Under the pieces are notes generated by a model that saw nothing but the letters and a program-made list of their open reading frames with translations, was not told the origin of the DNA and did not search any database. Positions 52,009 through 60,271 of a DNA stretch of 64,000 nt are shown here, piece after piece (the first letter of the stretch is position 1; every line of letters starts with the position of its first letter). Source of the stretch: Pigmentiphaga daeguensis. Lineage in GTDB: Bacteria > Pseudomonadota > Gammaproteobacteria > Burkholderiales > Burkholderiaceae_B. Position numbers and translations under genes: made by a program. Location of the stretch: assembly GCF_039523035.1 (NCBI RefSeq), contig NZ_BAAAEN010000025.1:22704-86703 (forward strand), written 5' to 3'.

Positions 52009-52169
52009 CAGTCGATCACCGCGGCGCAGGCGTCGGTGGGCGCGGCGGCGATATCACCCACCACGGGGACGATCTTGAGACCGGCGGAGGCGATGCGGCA
52101 AGGCGCGGCCACCACGCCGCAACCATTCAGCGCGGTCGCGCAGGCGAAGGCAAGCAGAAGACTTTTCAT
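52008..52169 (-). CDS. Small predicted lipoprotein (DUF6726-like)
   Basis: 53 residues. Residues 1-18 are a lipoprotein signal ending in the lipobox LNGC, then GVVAAPCRIASAGLKIVPVVGDIAAAPTDACAAVID. From memory this fits the small DUF6726 family of Burkholderiales; function unknown. An SD-like CAGGG is just upstream. The stop overlaps the queC start by 1 bp, so the two are co-translated, though no functional link is known. Confidence 0.7.
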   Translation of the reverse strand: MKSLLLAFACATALNGCGVVAAPCRIASAGLKIVPVVGDIAAAPTDACAAVID

Positions 52170-52266
52170 GTAACCCTGGCAGGAGTGTCGTGCGTGTCGC
52201 CACCAGGGTAGCACTATGGGATGGCATGTCGTGCACCGGGAGCCCGCGGCCCCCGGAACGCCCCCG

Positions 52267-53499
52267 TCAGGCCTTGGCCAGGACCGGCTTGGCACGCGGC
52301 CGGCCGAGATCCGGCAGGAAGGCGGTCAAGAGACCCAGCAGCGGCAGGAACGAGCACAGGTGGTAGACGTATTCGATGCTGGTCACGTCGGCCACCTTGC
52401 CCAGCACCGCGGCACCCAGGCCGCCCATGCCGAAGGCGAAGCCGAAGAACAGGCCCGAGACGGTGCCTACCTTGCCCGGCATCAGCTCCTGGGCGAACAC
52501 CAGGATCGCGGAGAAGGCCGACGCCAGGATCAGGCCGATGACGAAGCTCAGGACGCCGGTCCATGCCAGTCCCACATAGGGCAGCACGAGCGCAAACGGC
52601 GCCACGCCCAGGATGGAGCCCCAGATCACCTTCTTGCGGCCGATGCGGTCGCCGATGGGGCCGCCCAGTATCGTGCCCAGGGCCACCGCGATCAGGAAGG
52701 CGAACAGGTGCATCTGCGCGGCCTGCACCGACACGTCGAAGCGGTGCATCAGGTAGAAGGTGTAGTAGCTCGTGAAGCTGGCCATGTAGAAATACTTGGA
52801 GAACAGCAGCGTGAGCAGGATGGCCATCGAGCCCGTGACGGTCCCGCGGCTGAGCGTGGGCGCGGGCGCCGCCGGCCGGGCCTTGCGCGGGCCGGACAGG
52901 TGCTGCCGCTTGTACCAGGCACCCACCTGATAAAGCACGACCATGGCCAGCAGCGCGGCCAGCGCGAACCACGCCAGGCTGTCCTGGCCGCGCGGAATGA
53001 TGAACCAGGCGGCCAGCAGCGGTCCCATGGCGCTGCCGGCGTTGCCGCCCACCTGGAAAATGGACTGCGCCAGGCCGTGGCGGCCGCCCGACACCAGGCG
53101 CGCGACGCGCGAGGATTCGGGATGGAAGATGGACGATCCGGTGCCCAGCAGCGCCGCGGCCACCAGCAGCATGGCGTAGTTGGGCGCGAAGGCCAGCAGC
53201 ACGATGCCGGCCATGCTGCACGCCATGCCCATGGGCAGCGAATAGGGCTTGGGATTGCGGTCGGTGTACAGGCCGACCAGCGGCTGCAGCAGCGAGGCGG
53301 TCAACTGGTAGAGCAGCGTGATCAGGCCGATCTGGGTGAACGACAGCGAAAACTCGCTTTTCAACAGCGGATACACCGCCAGAATCAGCGACTGCAGCAT
53401 GTCGTTCAGGAAGTGCGAGAAGCTGATCGCGCCCAGTATCTTGAAACCGGTGCGTTCAGCCTGGGCGGGCGGAACTTGGGCAGGGTTGACGCTTTGCAT
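52267..53499 (-). CDS. MFS transporter of the fosmidomycin-resistance (Fsr) type
   Basis: 410 residues with about 12 membrane segments. Family text: SFSHFLNDMLQSLILAVYPLL, LITLLYQLTASLLQPLVGLYTDRNP, GTGSSIFHPESSRVA and GPIGDRIGRKKVIWGS. A hydrophilic central loop (about 198-222) divides the halves. Fsr-like pumps export drugs or toxic metabolites. It is divergent from an AraC regulator, the common efflux-pair arrangement. Confidence 0.92.
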   Translation of the reverse strand: MQSVNPAQVPPAQAERTGFKILGAISFSHFLNDMLQSLILAVYPLLKSEFSLSFTQIGLITLLYQLTASLLQPLVGLYTDRNPKPYSLPMGMACSMAGIVLLAFAPNYAMLLVAAALLGTGSSIFHPESSRVARLVSGGRHGLAQSIFQVGGNAGSAMGPLLAAWFIIPRGQDSLAWFALAALLAMVVLYQVGAWYKRQHLSGPRKARPAAPAPTLSRGTVTGSMAILLTLLFSKYFYMASFTSYYTFYLMHRFDVSVQAAQMHLFAFLIAVALGTILGGPIGDRIGRKKVIWGSILGVAPFALVLPYVGLAWTGVLSFVIGLILASAFSAILVFAQELMPGKVGTVSGLFFGFAFGMGGLGAAVLGKVADVTSIEYVYHLCSFLPLLGLLTAFLPDLGRPRAKPVLAKA

Positions 53500-53534
53500 G
53501 GAGTCTCTGGAGATGCCCGATGGGCTCAGGGTTT

Positions 53535-53585
53535 TTACGTATTTTCGTAAGCGTACCTGTCCAGATTGCGCCTGTCTTGCGAAAA
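53535..53585. promoter_or_regulatory. Inverted repeats between the MFS and araC-type genes
   Basis: TTACG-N6-CGTAA (53535-53550) overlaps a second pair, TTTTCGTAAG (53542-53551) facing CTTGCGAAAA (53576-53585), with 9 of 10 bases matching. They are candidate AraC-type operator arms in the 107-bp divergent gap. Confidence 0.5.
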
Positions 53586-53606
53586 TAAGGCACACGCCTT
53601 CTAGAA

Positions 53607-54386
53607 ATGGACAAAAGCTCCCTTTTTCCCGACTACCACGACTACGACCGCCGCGAGCGGCCGGTCACGGCCATGGCCAAGGACTTCCCGCCGGACTACC
53701 GCACCGGGCCGCACCAGCACCCTTCGGGTCAACTGGTCTACGCCCTGTACGGCGTGGTGGTCGCGCATACCGAGATGGGCCGGTGGGTGGTGCCGCCCAC
53801 CCGGGCCCTATGGATGCCGCCCGCCGTGCGCCACGAGTTGCGCATGGTGGGCGCGGTGCGGATGCGCACCGCCTACATCCACGCGGAAGCCGCCCGGCAA
53901 TTGCCGCCCCACTGCTCAGTCATGGCGATCTCGCCGCTGCTGCGCGAACTGATCCTGGCGGCTATCGACATCCAGGGCCCCTACGACGAAGATACCCGCG
54001 ACGGCCGGGTAATGCGGCTGCTGCTGGATGAACTGCGGCAACTGCCCACGCTGCCGCTGCGCCTGCCCCGGCCCGCAGACCCGCGCCTGCAGGCGGTGTG
54101 CGAAGCCATCGTCGCCGCCCCCGACGACAAGACCACCGCCCAGGGCTGGGCGGCCCGGCTGGGCGTGGACGCCAAGACCGTGCACCGTCTTTTCGTGCGC
54201 GAGACCGGCATGACCTTCGGCCAGTGGCGCCAGCAGGCCCGGCTGCTGGAGGCGCTGGAGCGCCTGGCCGAAGGGGCGAAGATCCTGGATGTGTCGCTGG
54301 AGCTGGGCTATGCCAGCCCCAGCGCGTTCTCGACCATGTTCAAGCGGCAGTTCGGCGTGGCGCCGAGCGCCTTCTTCGACCAATAG
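53607..54386 (+). CDS. AraC-family transcriptional regulator (NimR-like)
   Basis: 259 residues. An N-terminal cupin-like sensor (TGPHQHPSGQLVYALYGVVVAHT, VVPPTRALWMPP) precedes the two-helix AraC domain: LQAVCEAIVAAPDDKTTAQGWAARLGVDAKTVHRLF and GAKILDVSLELGYASPSAFSTMFKRQFGVAPSAF. The layout matches regulators such as NimR that sit opposite an MFS exporter gene. It probably controls the divergent Fsr-type pump. Confidence 0.92.
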   Translation: MDKSSLFPDYHDYDRRERPVTAMAKDFPPDYRTGPHQHPSGQLVYALYGVVVAHTEMGRWVVPPTRALWMPPAVRHELRMVGAVRMRTAYIHAEAARQLPPHCSVMAISPLLRELILAAIDIQGPYDEDTRDGRVMRLLLDELRQLPTLPLRLPRPADPRLQAVCEAIVAAPDDKTTAQGWAARLGVDAKTVHRLFVRETGMTFGQWRQQARLLEALERLAEGAKILDVSLELGYASPSAFSTMFKRQFGVAPSAFFDQ

Positions 54387-54398
54387 ACGGCCATTCGG

Positions 54399-54928
54399 TC
54401 AGGATTGATCCAGGAAATCCGCGACGACGGCGTTGAACCAGTCCTCGCGCTCCAGGTGCGCGCCCCGTCTTCGGCGCAAGCCGCATGACGCGGGTCGTCC
54501 TCCCCGCGCGCGCACCACGTCGCCGTCACGCGGCGCACGCAGGACGCCACGCCGTCCTCGTGCAGCCGGGCGATGGTGCGCTCGGCCGGCTCGAAGCGCC
54601 GGCGCGGATCGATGCGCAGCCCCGCGCCGTACAGGACCGCGCGGCGCACGCGCTGCGGATGCGTGCGCAGCAGTTCCTGCACGACGAAGCCGGCCATCGA
54701 ATGGCCCAGCGCGTCGAAACGCGCGAGCCCGTGCGCATCGGCCTGCCGCAAGGCCTCGGCGGCGAAGCCCGCGAGATCGAGGCAGGGCGGCTCGCCGCCG
54801 CGCGCACCGAACCCCGGCCAGTCGAAGGCCACGCAGCGGCGGTCCGCCAGCGCCGCCACGGTCGGCCGCCAGATGGCCGACGAAGCGCCGAAGCCGTGCA
54901 GCAACAGCAGGGGCGTGCCGTGCGCCAT
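54399..54928 (-). pseudogene. Decayed alpha/beta hydrolase
   Basis: The N-terminal part is normal: LLLLHGFGASSAIWRP, DWPGFGARG, nucleophile GHSMAG. After ATWCARGEDDPRHAAC the frame turns to nonsense and would run to 54308. The true C-terminal end, including AHLEREDWFNAVVADFLD and a stop at 54399, is in another frame. About 60-70 residues carrying the catalytic acid are missing, so an internal deletion with frameshift occurred near 54470-54485. Confidence 0.8.
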
Positions 54929-54930
54929 CG

Positions 54931-55911
54931 TCAGTTGTCCAGCATCACGCCGGACTTGCGCACGATGTCCTGCCAGCGACGCGCTTCGCTGCGCAGCGCG
55001 GCCTCGAACTCGGCGGGCGAGCCCTTGCCCGGCACGAAACCGCCCTGGGCATAGGACTCGCGCACCTGGGGCATGGCCAGCACCTCGTTCAGCGCCTGCG
55101 ACAGGACGGCGATGACGGCCGGATCGGTGCCCTTGGGCGCCGCCAGTCCCCACCAGTTGCTGAGCACGACATCGGGCATGCCGGCCTCGGCCGCGGTGGG
55201 CACCTCCTTCAGGCCCGGATAGCGGGTGGGTGAGGCGACGGCCAGCGCGCGCACGCGGCCCTGCGGCATGTACGAGGCGGCGATGCTGTAGCCGCCTATG
55301 TAGAGCTGGATCTCGTTGGCCAGCAGGGCCTGCACGCCCAGCGACGACCCGCGGTACGGAATGTGGGTCATGCTGGCGTGCATCGCCTCGCTCAGCATGT
55401 AGGCCGACAGGTGGGGCGTGGTCCCGGCCCCCGGGGAACCGTAGTTCAGCTTGCCCGCATGCTGCCTGGCGTACTGCGCGAAGGCGGCGTAGTCCTGCGC
55501 CGGCACCGCGGCGCTGATGTAGATGAAGGCCGGCACGTCGGCCAGCTTGCCCACCATCGCCAGGTCCTCCAGCGGATCGAAACCCAGCTTGCGATACAGG
55601 TACTGGTTGATGACGAAGTTGTTGGTCGCGCCCAGCACCAGCGTGTAGCCGTCGGGCTTGGCGCGCACCACGTCCTGCACGCCGATGTTGCCGCCCGCGC
55701 CGGTGCGGTAGTCGATGACCAGGGGCTGGCCCAGCCGCTTCTCCAGCAGCGGCTGCACCTGGCGGATGGCGATGTCGCCCGCCGCTCCCGGCGCGTAGGG
55801 CAGCACGACGCGTATGGGCCGGTCGGGATAGCCGGCTCGTGCGCCGGCGGCAAGGCAACAGAGGAGGCCGGCGGCGAACAGCGCGGCGCGGCGGCTAACG
55901 GTATCGGTCAC
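54931..55911 (-). CDS. Bug-family solute-binding protein
   Basis: 326 residues from a GTG start with GGAGG about 7 nt upstream. Signal peptide RRAALFAAGLLCCLAAGARA/GY. Marks: LPYAPGAAGDIAIRQV, DYRTGAGGNIG and IPYRGSSLGV. It lies between an intact metallo-beta-lactamase-fold gene upstream (56 bp) and the decayed hydrolase downstream (2 bp), suggesting a former three-gene unit. Confidence 0.92.
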   Translation of the reverse strand: MTDTVSRRAALFAAGLLCCLAAGARAGYPDRPIRVVLPYAPGAAGDIAIRQVQPLLEKRLGQPLVIDYRTGAGGNIGVQDVVRAKPDGYTLVLGATNNFVINQYLYRKLGFDPLEDLAMVGKLADVPAFIYISAAVPAQDYAAFAQYARQHAGKLNYGSPGAGTTPHLSAYMLSEAMHASMTHIPYRGSSLGVQALLANEIQLYIGGYSIAASYMPQGRVRALAVASPTRYPGLKEVPTAAEAGMPDVVLSNWWGLAAPKGTDPAVIAVLSQALNEVLAMPQVRESYAQGGFVPGKGSPAEFEAALRSEARRWQDIVRKSGVMLDN

Positions 55912-55967
55912 GGCATGCCCTCCTTCAAGCGATGCGCCGGATCTGCCGCCGGCGCGGCGGCGTGGCG

Positions 55968-56861
55968 CTACAGGTCGATGCGCATCAGGTCGTGCGCCAG
56001 GCGCAGCGGACCGTCGTAGTTCTTGCGTATGTCGGCCACGATCTCGTCCATCAGGTGCGGCCCCATCAGCTCCACCGGCAGGTGCTTGGCGGCGGCGCGC
56101 CGGAGCACCGGGCTGGTGGAATCGAAATGGCCAAAATGCGTGGCCACCAGGCTCTTCACGTTGGCCCGGCGGGCGATCTTGCCCAGGTCCGTGGGACTCG
56201 TGTGGGCATAGGTCCCCACGCCGGTCTTGGCGCGGTGGGCGATGAAGGACTCGGGGAAGGTGCACTCGTGGATCAGCAGGTCGGCGTCCTGGGCCAGCCG
56301 CACCATGGCCTCGCAAGGCGCCGTGTCGCCGCTGAAGGCAATGACCTTGCCCTCGGCCTCGACGCGCACCCCGAAACATTCGCAGATGTCGCGCGGGATG
56401 TGCTCGACCCAGTCCACCGAGATCTTCACCTTGTCGTCCTCGAACACCACGCCGGGCTGGACCTCGCGCACCTCGGGCCGCGCCGCCTCGATGTTCTGCT
56501 GGCGCACGGGGTAGGCGCTGCGGGCGCGGAAATCGGCCTGGAACGCGCCGTGCTCGAACAGGTGGTCGACGAAATGCCGGGTGCCCTTGGGGCCCAGCAC
56601 CAGCGGCGCGCCGGTCTTGTTCAGCATCCAGCTGGAGATGACGAAGTAGGGATAGTCGCAGATGTGGTCGTGGTGCAGGTGGGTCAGGAAGACGAATCCC
56701 ACCGTGGCCGGGTCCACGTTGGCGCGCACCATCTGCCGCGTGGCGCCTTCGCCGCAGTCGAACAGGTAGTGCCGGTGGTCGTCCAGCGTCAGGAGGATGG
56801 CCGACTGGCCTCGGTCGGGGTCGGGCAAGGCGGCGCCGGTGCCCAGCATCGTGATCTTCAT
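55968..56861 (-). CDS. Metallo-beta-lactamase-fold hydrolase (RNase Z-like)
   Basis: 297 residues. N-terminal ITMLGTGAALPDPDRGQSAILL and the zinc motif THLHHDHICDY are RNase Z/AtsA-like; FSGDTAPCEAM, HECTFPE and ATHFGHF supply further ligands. With a LysR gene divergent and a Bug gene downstream it is more likely a small-molecule esterase or lactonase than a tRNA nuclease. The ATG at 56861 begins the homology. Confidence 0.88.
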   Translation of the reverse strand: MKITMLGTGAALPDPDRGQSAILLTLDDHRHYLFDCGEGATRQMVRANVDPATVGFVFLTHLHHDHICDYPYFVISSWMLNKTGAPLVLGPKGTRHFVDHLFEHGAFQADFRARSAYPVRQQNIEAARPEVREVQPGVVFEDDKVKISVDWVEHIPRDICECFGVRVEAEGKVIAFSGDTAPCEAMVRLAQDADLLIHECTFPESFIAHRAKTGVGTYAHTSPTDLGKIARRANVKSLVATHFGHFDSTSPVLRRAAAKHLPVELMGPHLMDEIVADIRKNYDGPLRLAHDLMRIDL

Positions 56862-56939
56862 CGGGGTCTCGCGGGTAGGGGGAAAACGGGCCCAGTGTAG
56901 GCACGCAGTGACTACCAATGCATAAATTCTTAGAATCAA

Positions 56940-57932
56940 GTGAAAACCAATAGGAATCACTCTTTGGACACCGCCTACCGTATCCCTACCGTCCGTCAGA
57001 TACGTTCCAGGCTGCGGCTGCGCCACCTGGACCTGCTCGAGGCGCTGCACGCCACCGGCAGCGTGCACAAGGCCGCCGCGCGCCTGGGCATGACCCAGCC
57101 CGCGGCCAGCAAGCTGCTGGTGGAACTGGAAGAAGCCTTCGGCGTGCCGCTGTTCGTGCGCTCGCGCCGCGGCATCTCGCCCACGCCGTATGGCGAGACG
57201 CTGGTGCAGAAGGCCGGCGTGCTGCTGGCGGACCTGGACGGCGCGCGAAACGAGATCGAGGCGCTGACCCGCGGCGCCACCGGCCGGGTGCGCGCCGGCG
57301 TGCTGCAGGTGGTGCTGCCGGTGCTGGTGCCGCGCGCGCTGGCGCGCATGCACGCGGCCCATGCGGGCATCACCGTGATGATCCAGGAAGGCACCAACGA
57401 CCTGCTGCTGGCGGCGTTGGCGCGGGGCGAGCTGGACTGCATCATCGGGCGCCTGATGCAGGGCGCCTCGCAGGCCATGTTCCGCACCGAAGTGCTGTAC
57501 GACGAACCCATCTACGTCGTCGCGCGGGTCGGGCATCCGCTGGCGCGCTCGAACCGCGTGACGCCCGCCACGCTGGCGCGGCAGGCGTGGATCCTGCCCC
57601 CGCCCGACGCGCCGCTGCGCCAGCGCATCGATGCCTATTTCGCCGAACAGGGCCTGACGCTGGGCGTGCCGCTGGCCGAATCCGTCTCGCTGCTGGCCAA
57701 CGAGGTCCTGCTGCGCAACACCGACGTGCTGGCCGCCATGCCCCGCGGCGTCGCGCGGCACTATGCGCGGCTGGGGATATTGACCATCTTGAACTTCCGG
57801 CCGTCGTGGGCCTTGCCTTCGGTGGGGGTCGTGCTACGCTCGGACGTGGCGCCGTCGCCCGCGCTGGAATTTTTCCTGCGGGCGGTCCGCGAGGAAGCCG
57901 CCGGACTGCGCCACCAGGCGGAACAGGAGTAA
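56940..57932 (+). CDS. LysR-family transcriptional regulator
   Basis: 330 residues from GTG at 56940; a TTG at 56964, with an AGGA 8 nt upstream, would give 322. HTH: LRLRHLDLLEALHATGSVHKAAARLGMTQPAASKLLVELEEAF, in the GbpR/CbbR-like style. The effector domain starts RVRAGVLQVVLPVLVPRAL. It is divergent from the MBL hydrolase-Bug unit. ATTCTTAGAAT at 56926-56936 in the 78-bp gap may be part of its site. Confidence 0.9.
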   Translation: MKTNRNHSLDTAYRIPTVRQIRSRLRLRHLDLLEALHATGSVHKAAARLGMTQPAASKLLVELEEAFGVPLFVRSRRGISPTPYGETLVQKAGVLLADLDGARNEIEALTRGATGRVRAGVLQVVLPVLVPRALARMHAAHAGITVMIQEGTNDLLLAALARGELDCIIGRLMQGASQAMFRTEVLYDEPIYVVARVGHPLARSNRVTPATLARQAWILPPPDAPLRQRIDAYFAEQGLTLGVPLAESVSLLANEVLLRNTDVLAAMPRGVARHYARLGILTILNFRPSWALPSVGVVLRSDVAPSPALEFFLRAVREEAAGLRHQAEQE

Positions 57933-58069
57933 ATCCTGGCGCCTGGAATCGCCTCATCCCGCACCGTGGATCATCAACGGACAGGAAACGAACTCTTCCG
58001 TTTTGCACGATTGATTGCCTGACAGTACGCGCCTATATTGCCGACAAAGGCCACGCCACAGGAGCTGCC

Positions 58070-58879
58070 ATGTCCGCCTCGAGCGCCCACCGTCTGCCCA
58101 CGTTCTTCATCCCCCATGGAGGCGGTCCCTGCTTCTTCATGGAATGGCCCGGCGATCCCCACATGTGGGACCGCATGGCCGCCTTCCTGAAGGGACTCGC
58201 CGCGTCGGCGGGCGCCCGTCCCGACGCGGTGCTGGTGATCTCGGGCCACTGGGAAGAGGACGACTTCACCGTCAACGCCAGCCCCAACCCGCCCCTGCTG
58301 TTCGATTACTACGGCTTTCCCGAGCACACCTACCGGCTGCAATACCCGGCGCCGGGTTCGCCCGTGCTGGCCGGCCGCGTGCGCGAGCTGCTGGGGCAGG
58401 CGGGTATCGCTTCGGGCTCGAACACCGAGCGGGGGCTGGACCATGGCGTGTTCGTGCCGTTCAAGCTGATCTTTCCCGACGCCGACACTCCTGTCGTCCA
58501 GTTGTCCATGAAGACCGGCCTGGACCCCGAGGCCCACCTGGCGGCGGGCCGCGCGCTGGCGCCGCTGCGCGACGAAGGCGTGCTGATCGTGGGCAGCGGC
58601 ATGAGCTTCCACAACATGCGGGGCTTCGCGCCGGCGTTCAAGCCGGCCTCGCAGCGCTTCGACGACTGGCTGGCCGAGACCGTGGCGCTGCCGCGCGAGG
58701 CGCGCGAACAGGCCTTGGCGAACTGGACCTCGGCGCCCGACGCGCGCGTCTCGCAGCCCCGGCCCGATCACCTGCTACCGTTGATGGTGGCGGCGGGCGC
58801 GGCCCGCGACGACCCCGGCAGCCGCATTTTCCAGGATGAAGTCATGAACGTCATCGTCTCGGCTACCCGGTTCGGGTAG
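58070..58879 (+). CDS. Class III extradiol dioxygenase (LigB / DODA type)
   Basis: 269 residues. Metal and catalytic histidines are in FIPHGGGP, VISGHWEE, ERGLDHGVFVPFKLIFP and GSGMSFHNMRGF. This single-domain form resembles YgiD/4,5-DOPA dioxygenase. It should open a catechol ring using Fe2+ or Zn2+ and O2. SD AGGAG. A DoxX-type membrane protein and a LysR follow on the same strand. Confidence 0.92.
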   Translation: MSASSAHRLPTFFIPHGGGPCFFMEWPGDPHMWDRMAAFLKGLAASAGARPDAVLVISGHWEEDDFTVNASPNPPLLFDYYGFPEHTYRLQYPAPGSPVLAGRVRELLGQAGIASGSNTERGLDHGVFVPFKLIFPDADTPVVQLSMKTGLDPEAHLAAGRALAPLRDEGVLIVGSGMSFHNMRGFAPAFKPASQRFDDWLAETVALPREAREQALANWTSAPDARVSQPRPDHLLPLMVAAGAARDDPGSRIFQDEVMNVIVSATRFG

Positions 58880-58884
58880 GGAAA

Positions 58885-58910
58885 CCCACCCCCTACGCCC
58901 TTCGGGCGCC
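58885..58910. repeat. Dispersed GC-rich intergenic repeat, copy 3
   Basis: CCCACCCCCTACGCCC-TTC-GGGCGCC. Its reverse complement matches the right end of 1-42 except within the 2-3 nt loop. It sits in the 87-bp gap between the dioxygenase and doxX genes and could be a transcript hairpin. Confidence 0.55.
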
Positions 58911-58966
58911 GTGGTCCTGGACACAGTCTTTTTCACCCGCGTGTCACTCTTGAAGGAAAATAGCCA

Positions 58967-59374
58967 ATGCAGACCTCCACCAACGACACCCTCACCGTCT
59001 GGGCCCCCCGCGCGCAAGCCGTCATGCGCATCGTCATCGCCTACGTGTTCCTGCAGCACGGCACGGCCAAGTTCTTCGACATCCCGTCGCTGGGCATGCA
59101 AGGCATCCAGCTGTTCTCGCTGATGGGCCTGGCCGGCGTGCTGGAGATTGGCGGCGGCCTGCTGATGATCCTGGGCCTGTTCACCCGGCCGGTGGCGTTC
59201 ATCCTGTGCGGCTTCATGGCCGTGGCCTACTTCATGGCGCATGCGCCCAAGGCCTTCCTGAGCCCGCTGCAGAACGGCGGCGAGCCGGCGGTGCTGTACT
59301 GCTTCGTGTTCCTGTTCTTCGCCGTGGCCGGCGCGGGCGCCTTCAGCATCGACGCGTCGCGCGGCAAGGCCTGA
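58967..59374 (+). CDS. DoxX-family membrane protein
   Basis: 135 residues, four hydrophobic segments. The first carries the family start AVMRIVIAYVFLQHGTAKFFD, followed by LMGLAGVLEIGGGLLMILGLFTRPVAF. DoxX-like proteins are inner-membrane subunits of unclear redox role and are often found beside LigB-type dioxygenases. Four bp separate it from the LysR start. Confidence 0.92.
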   Translation: MQTSTNDTLTVWAPRAQAVMRIVIAYVFLQHGTAKFFDIPSLGMQGIQLFSLMGLAGVLEIGGGLLMILGLFTRPVAFILCGFMAVAYFMAHAPKAFLSPLQNGGEPAVLYCFVFLFFAVAGAGAFSIDASRGKA

Positions 59375-59378
59375 ACGC

Positions 59379-60263
59379 TTGGACACGCTGGTCAGCATGA
59401 AGGTGTTCCGCCTCGTGGTCGAGGCGGGCAGCTTCGCGCGGGCGGCCGGACAACTGGGGATTTCGCCGGCCATGGCCAGCAAGCACCTGGCCCACCTGGA
59501 ACGCAGCCTGGGCGCCCGCCTGCTCAACCGCACCAGCCGGCACGTCAGCCCGACCGAGGCGGGGCAGGTCTACTTCGAGCAGTGCTGCGAAGCGCTGGAC
59601 CTGCTGGACAACGCCGAGGCCACCCTGCAGGACAGCCATGCCGAGCCGCGCGGCCAGTTGAAGATCACCGCGCCGGTCTGGTGCGCCAACGGCCGCTTCG
59701 CCGGCATGCTGGCGTGCTACCGCGAACGCTACCCGCGCGTGGTCATCGACCTGCGCCTGAGCAACTACAAGGTGGACCTGGCCGAGGAAGGCTTCGACCT
59801 GGCCCTGCGCGCCACCACCACGCAGAACGCGCCATCGCTGATCGTGCGGCCGCTGTGCGAGGTCCGCTTCGTGCTGGCGGCCTCGCGCGACTACGTGGAA
59901 CGGCACGGCCCCTTCGAGTCGCCCGCCCGGCTGGCCGACCGTCCGGCCGTCCTGCCCGCCTACATCAAGCGATCCGAGGAAATCCCCCTGCTGGGACCCG
60001 GGGGACCCTCGACGCTGCGCGTGCCCACGGCGCTGAAGACGGACGACTCGTCCCTGGCGCGACACAGCCTGTTGGCGGGCATCGGACCCGGCTACCTGCC
60101 GGAATGGCTGATCGCCGACGACCTGGACAGCGGCGCGCTGGTGCGCCTGCTGCCGCAGTACCGGCCCCCTTCGGTGACCCTGTACGCCGCCTATACCAGC
60201 CGCAAATTCATGGCGCCCAAGGTGCGGACCTTCATCGACTTCTTCAGCGAGGCATTCGCCTAG
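59379..60263 (+). CDS. LysR-family transcriptional regulator
   Basis: 294 residues from a TTG (MDTLVSMKVFRLVVEAGSFARAA), the usual N-terminus for the CrgA/DmlR group; the ATG at 59397 would drop six residues. HTH includes GISPAMASKHLAHLERSLGARLLNRTSRHV. The effector core starts GQLKITAPVWCANGRFAGML. It follows doxX directly and is convergent with the alcohol dehydrogenase gene, 8 bp apart. Confidence 0.92.
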   Translation: MDTLVSMKVFRLVVEAGSFARAAGQLGISPAMASKHLAHLERSLGARLLNRTSRHVSPTEAGQVYFEQCCEALDLLDNAEATLQDSHAEPRGQLKITAPVWCANGRFAGMLACYRERYPRVVIDLRLSNYKVDLAEEGFDLALRATTTQNAPSLIVRPLCEVRFVLAASRDYVERHGPFESPARLADRPAVLPAYIKRSEEIPLLGPGGPSTLRVPTALKTDDSSLARHSLLAGIGPGYLPEWLIADDLDSGALVRLLPQYRPPSVTLYAAYTSRKFMAPKVRTFIDFFSEAFA

Positions 60264-60271
60264 GGGCCTGT

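Noticed and set aside
54308..54928. A full-length hydrolase ending at 54308
   Set aside because: The last 50 or so residues in that frame are nonsense; the true C-terminal text lies in another frame, so the gene is treated as broken.
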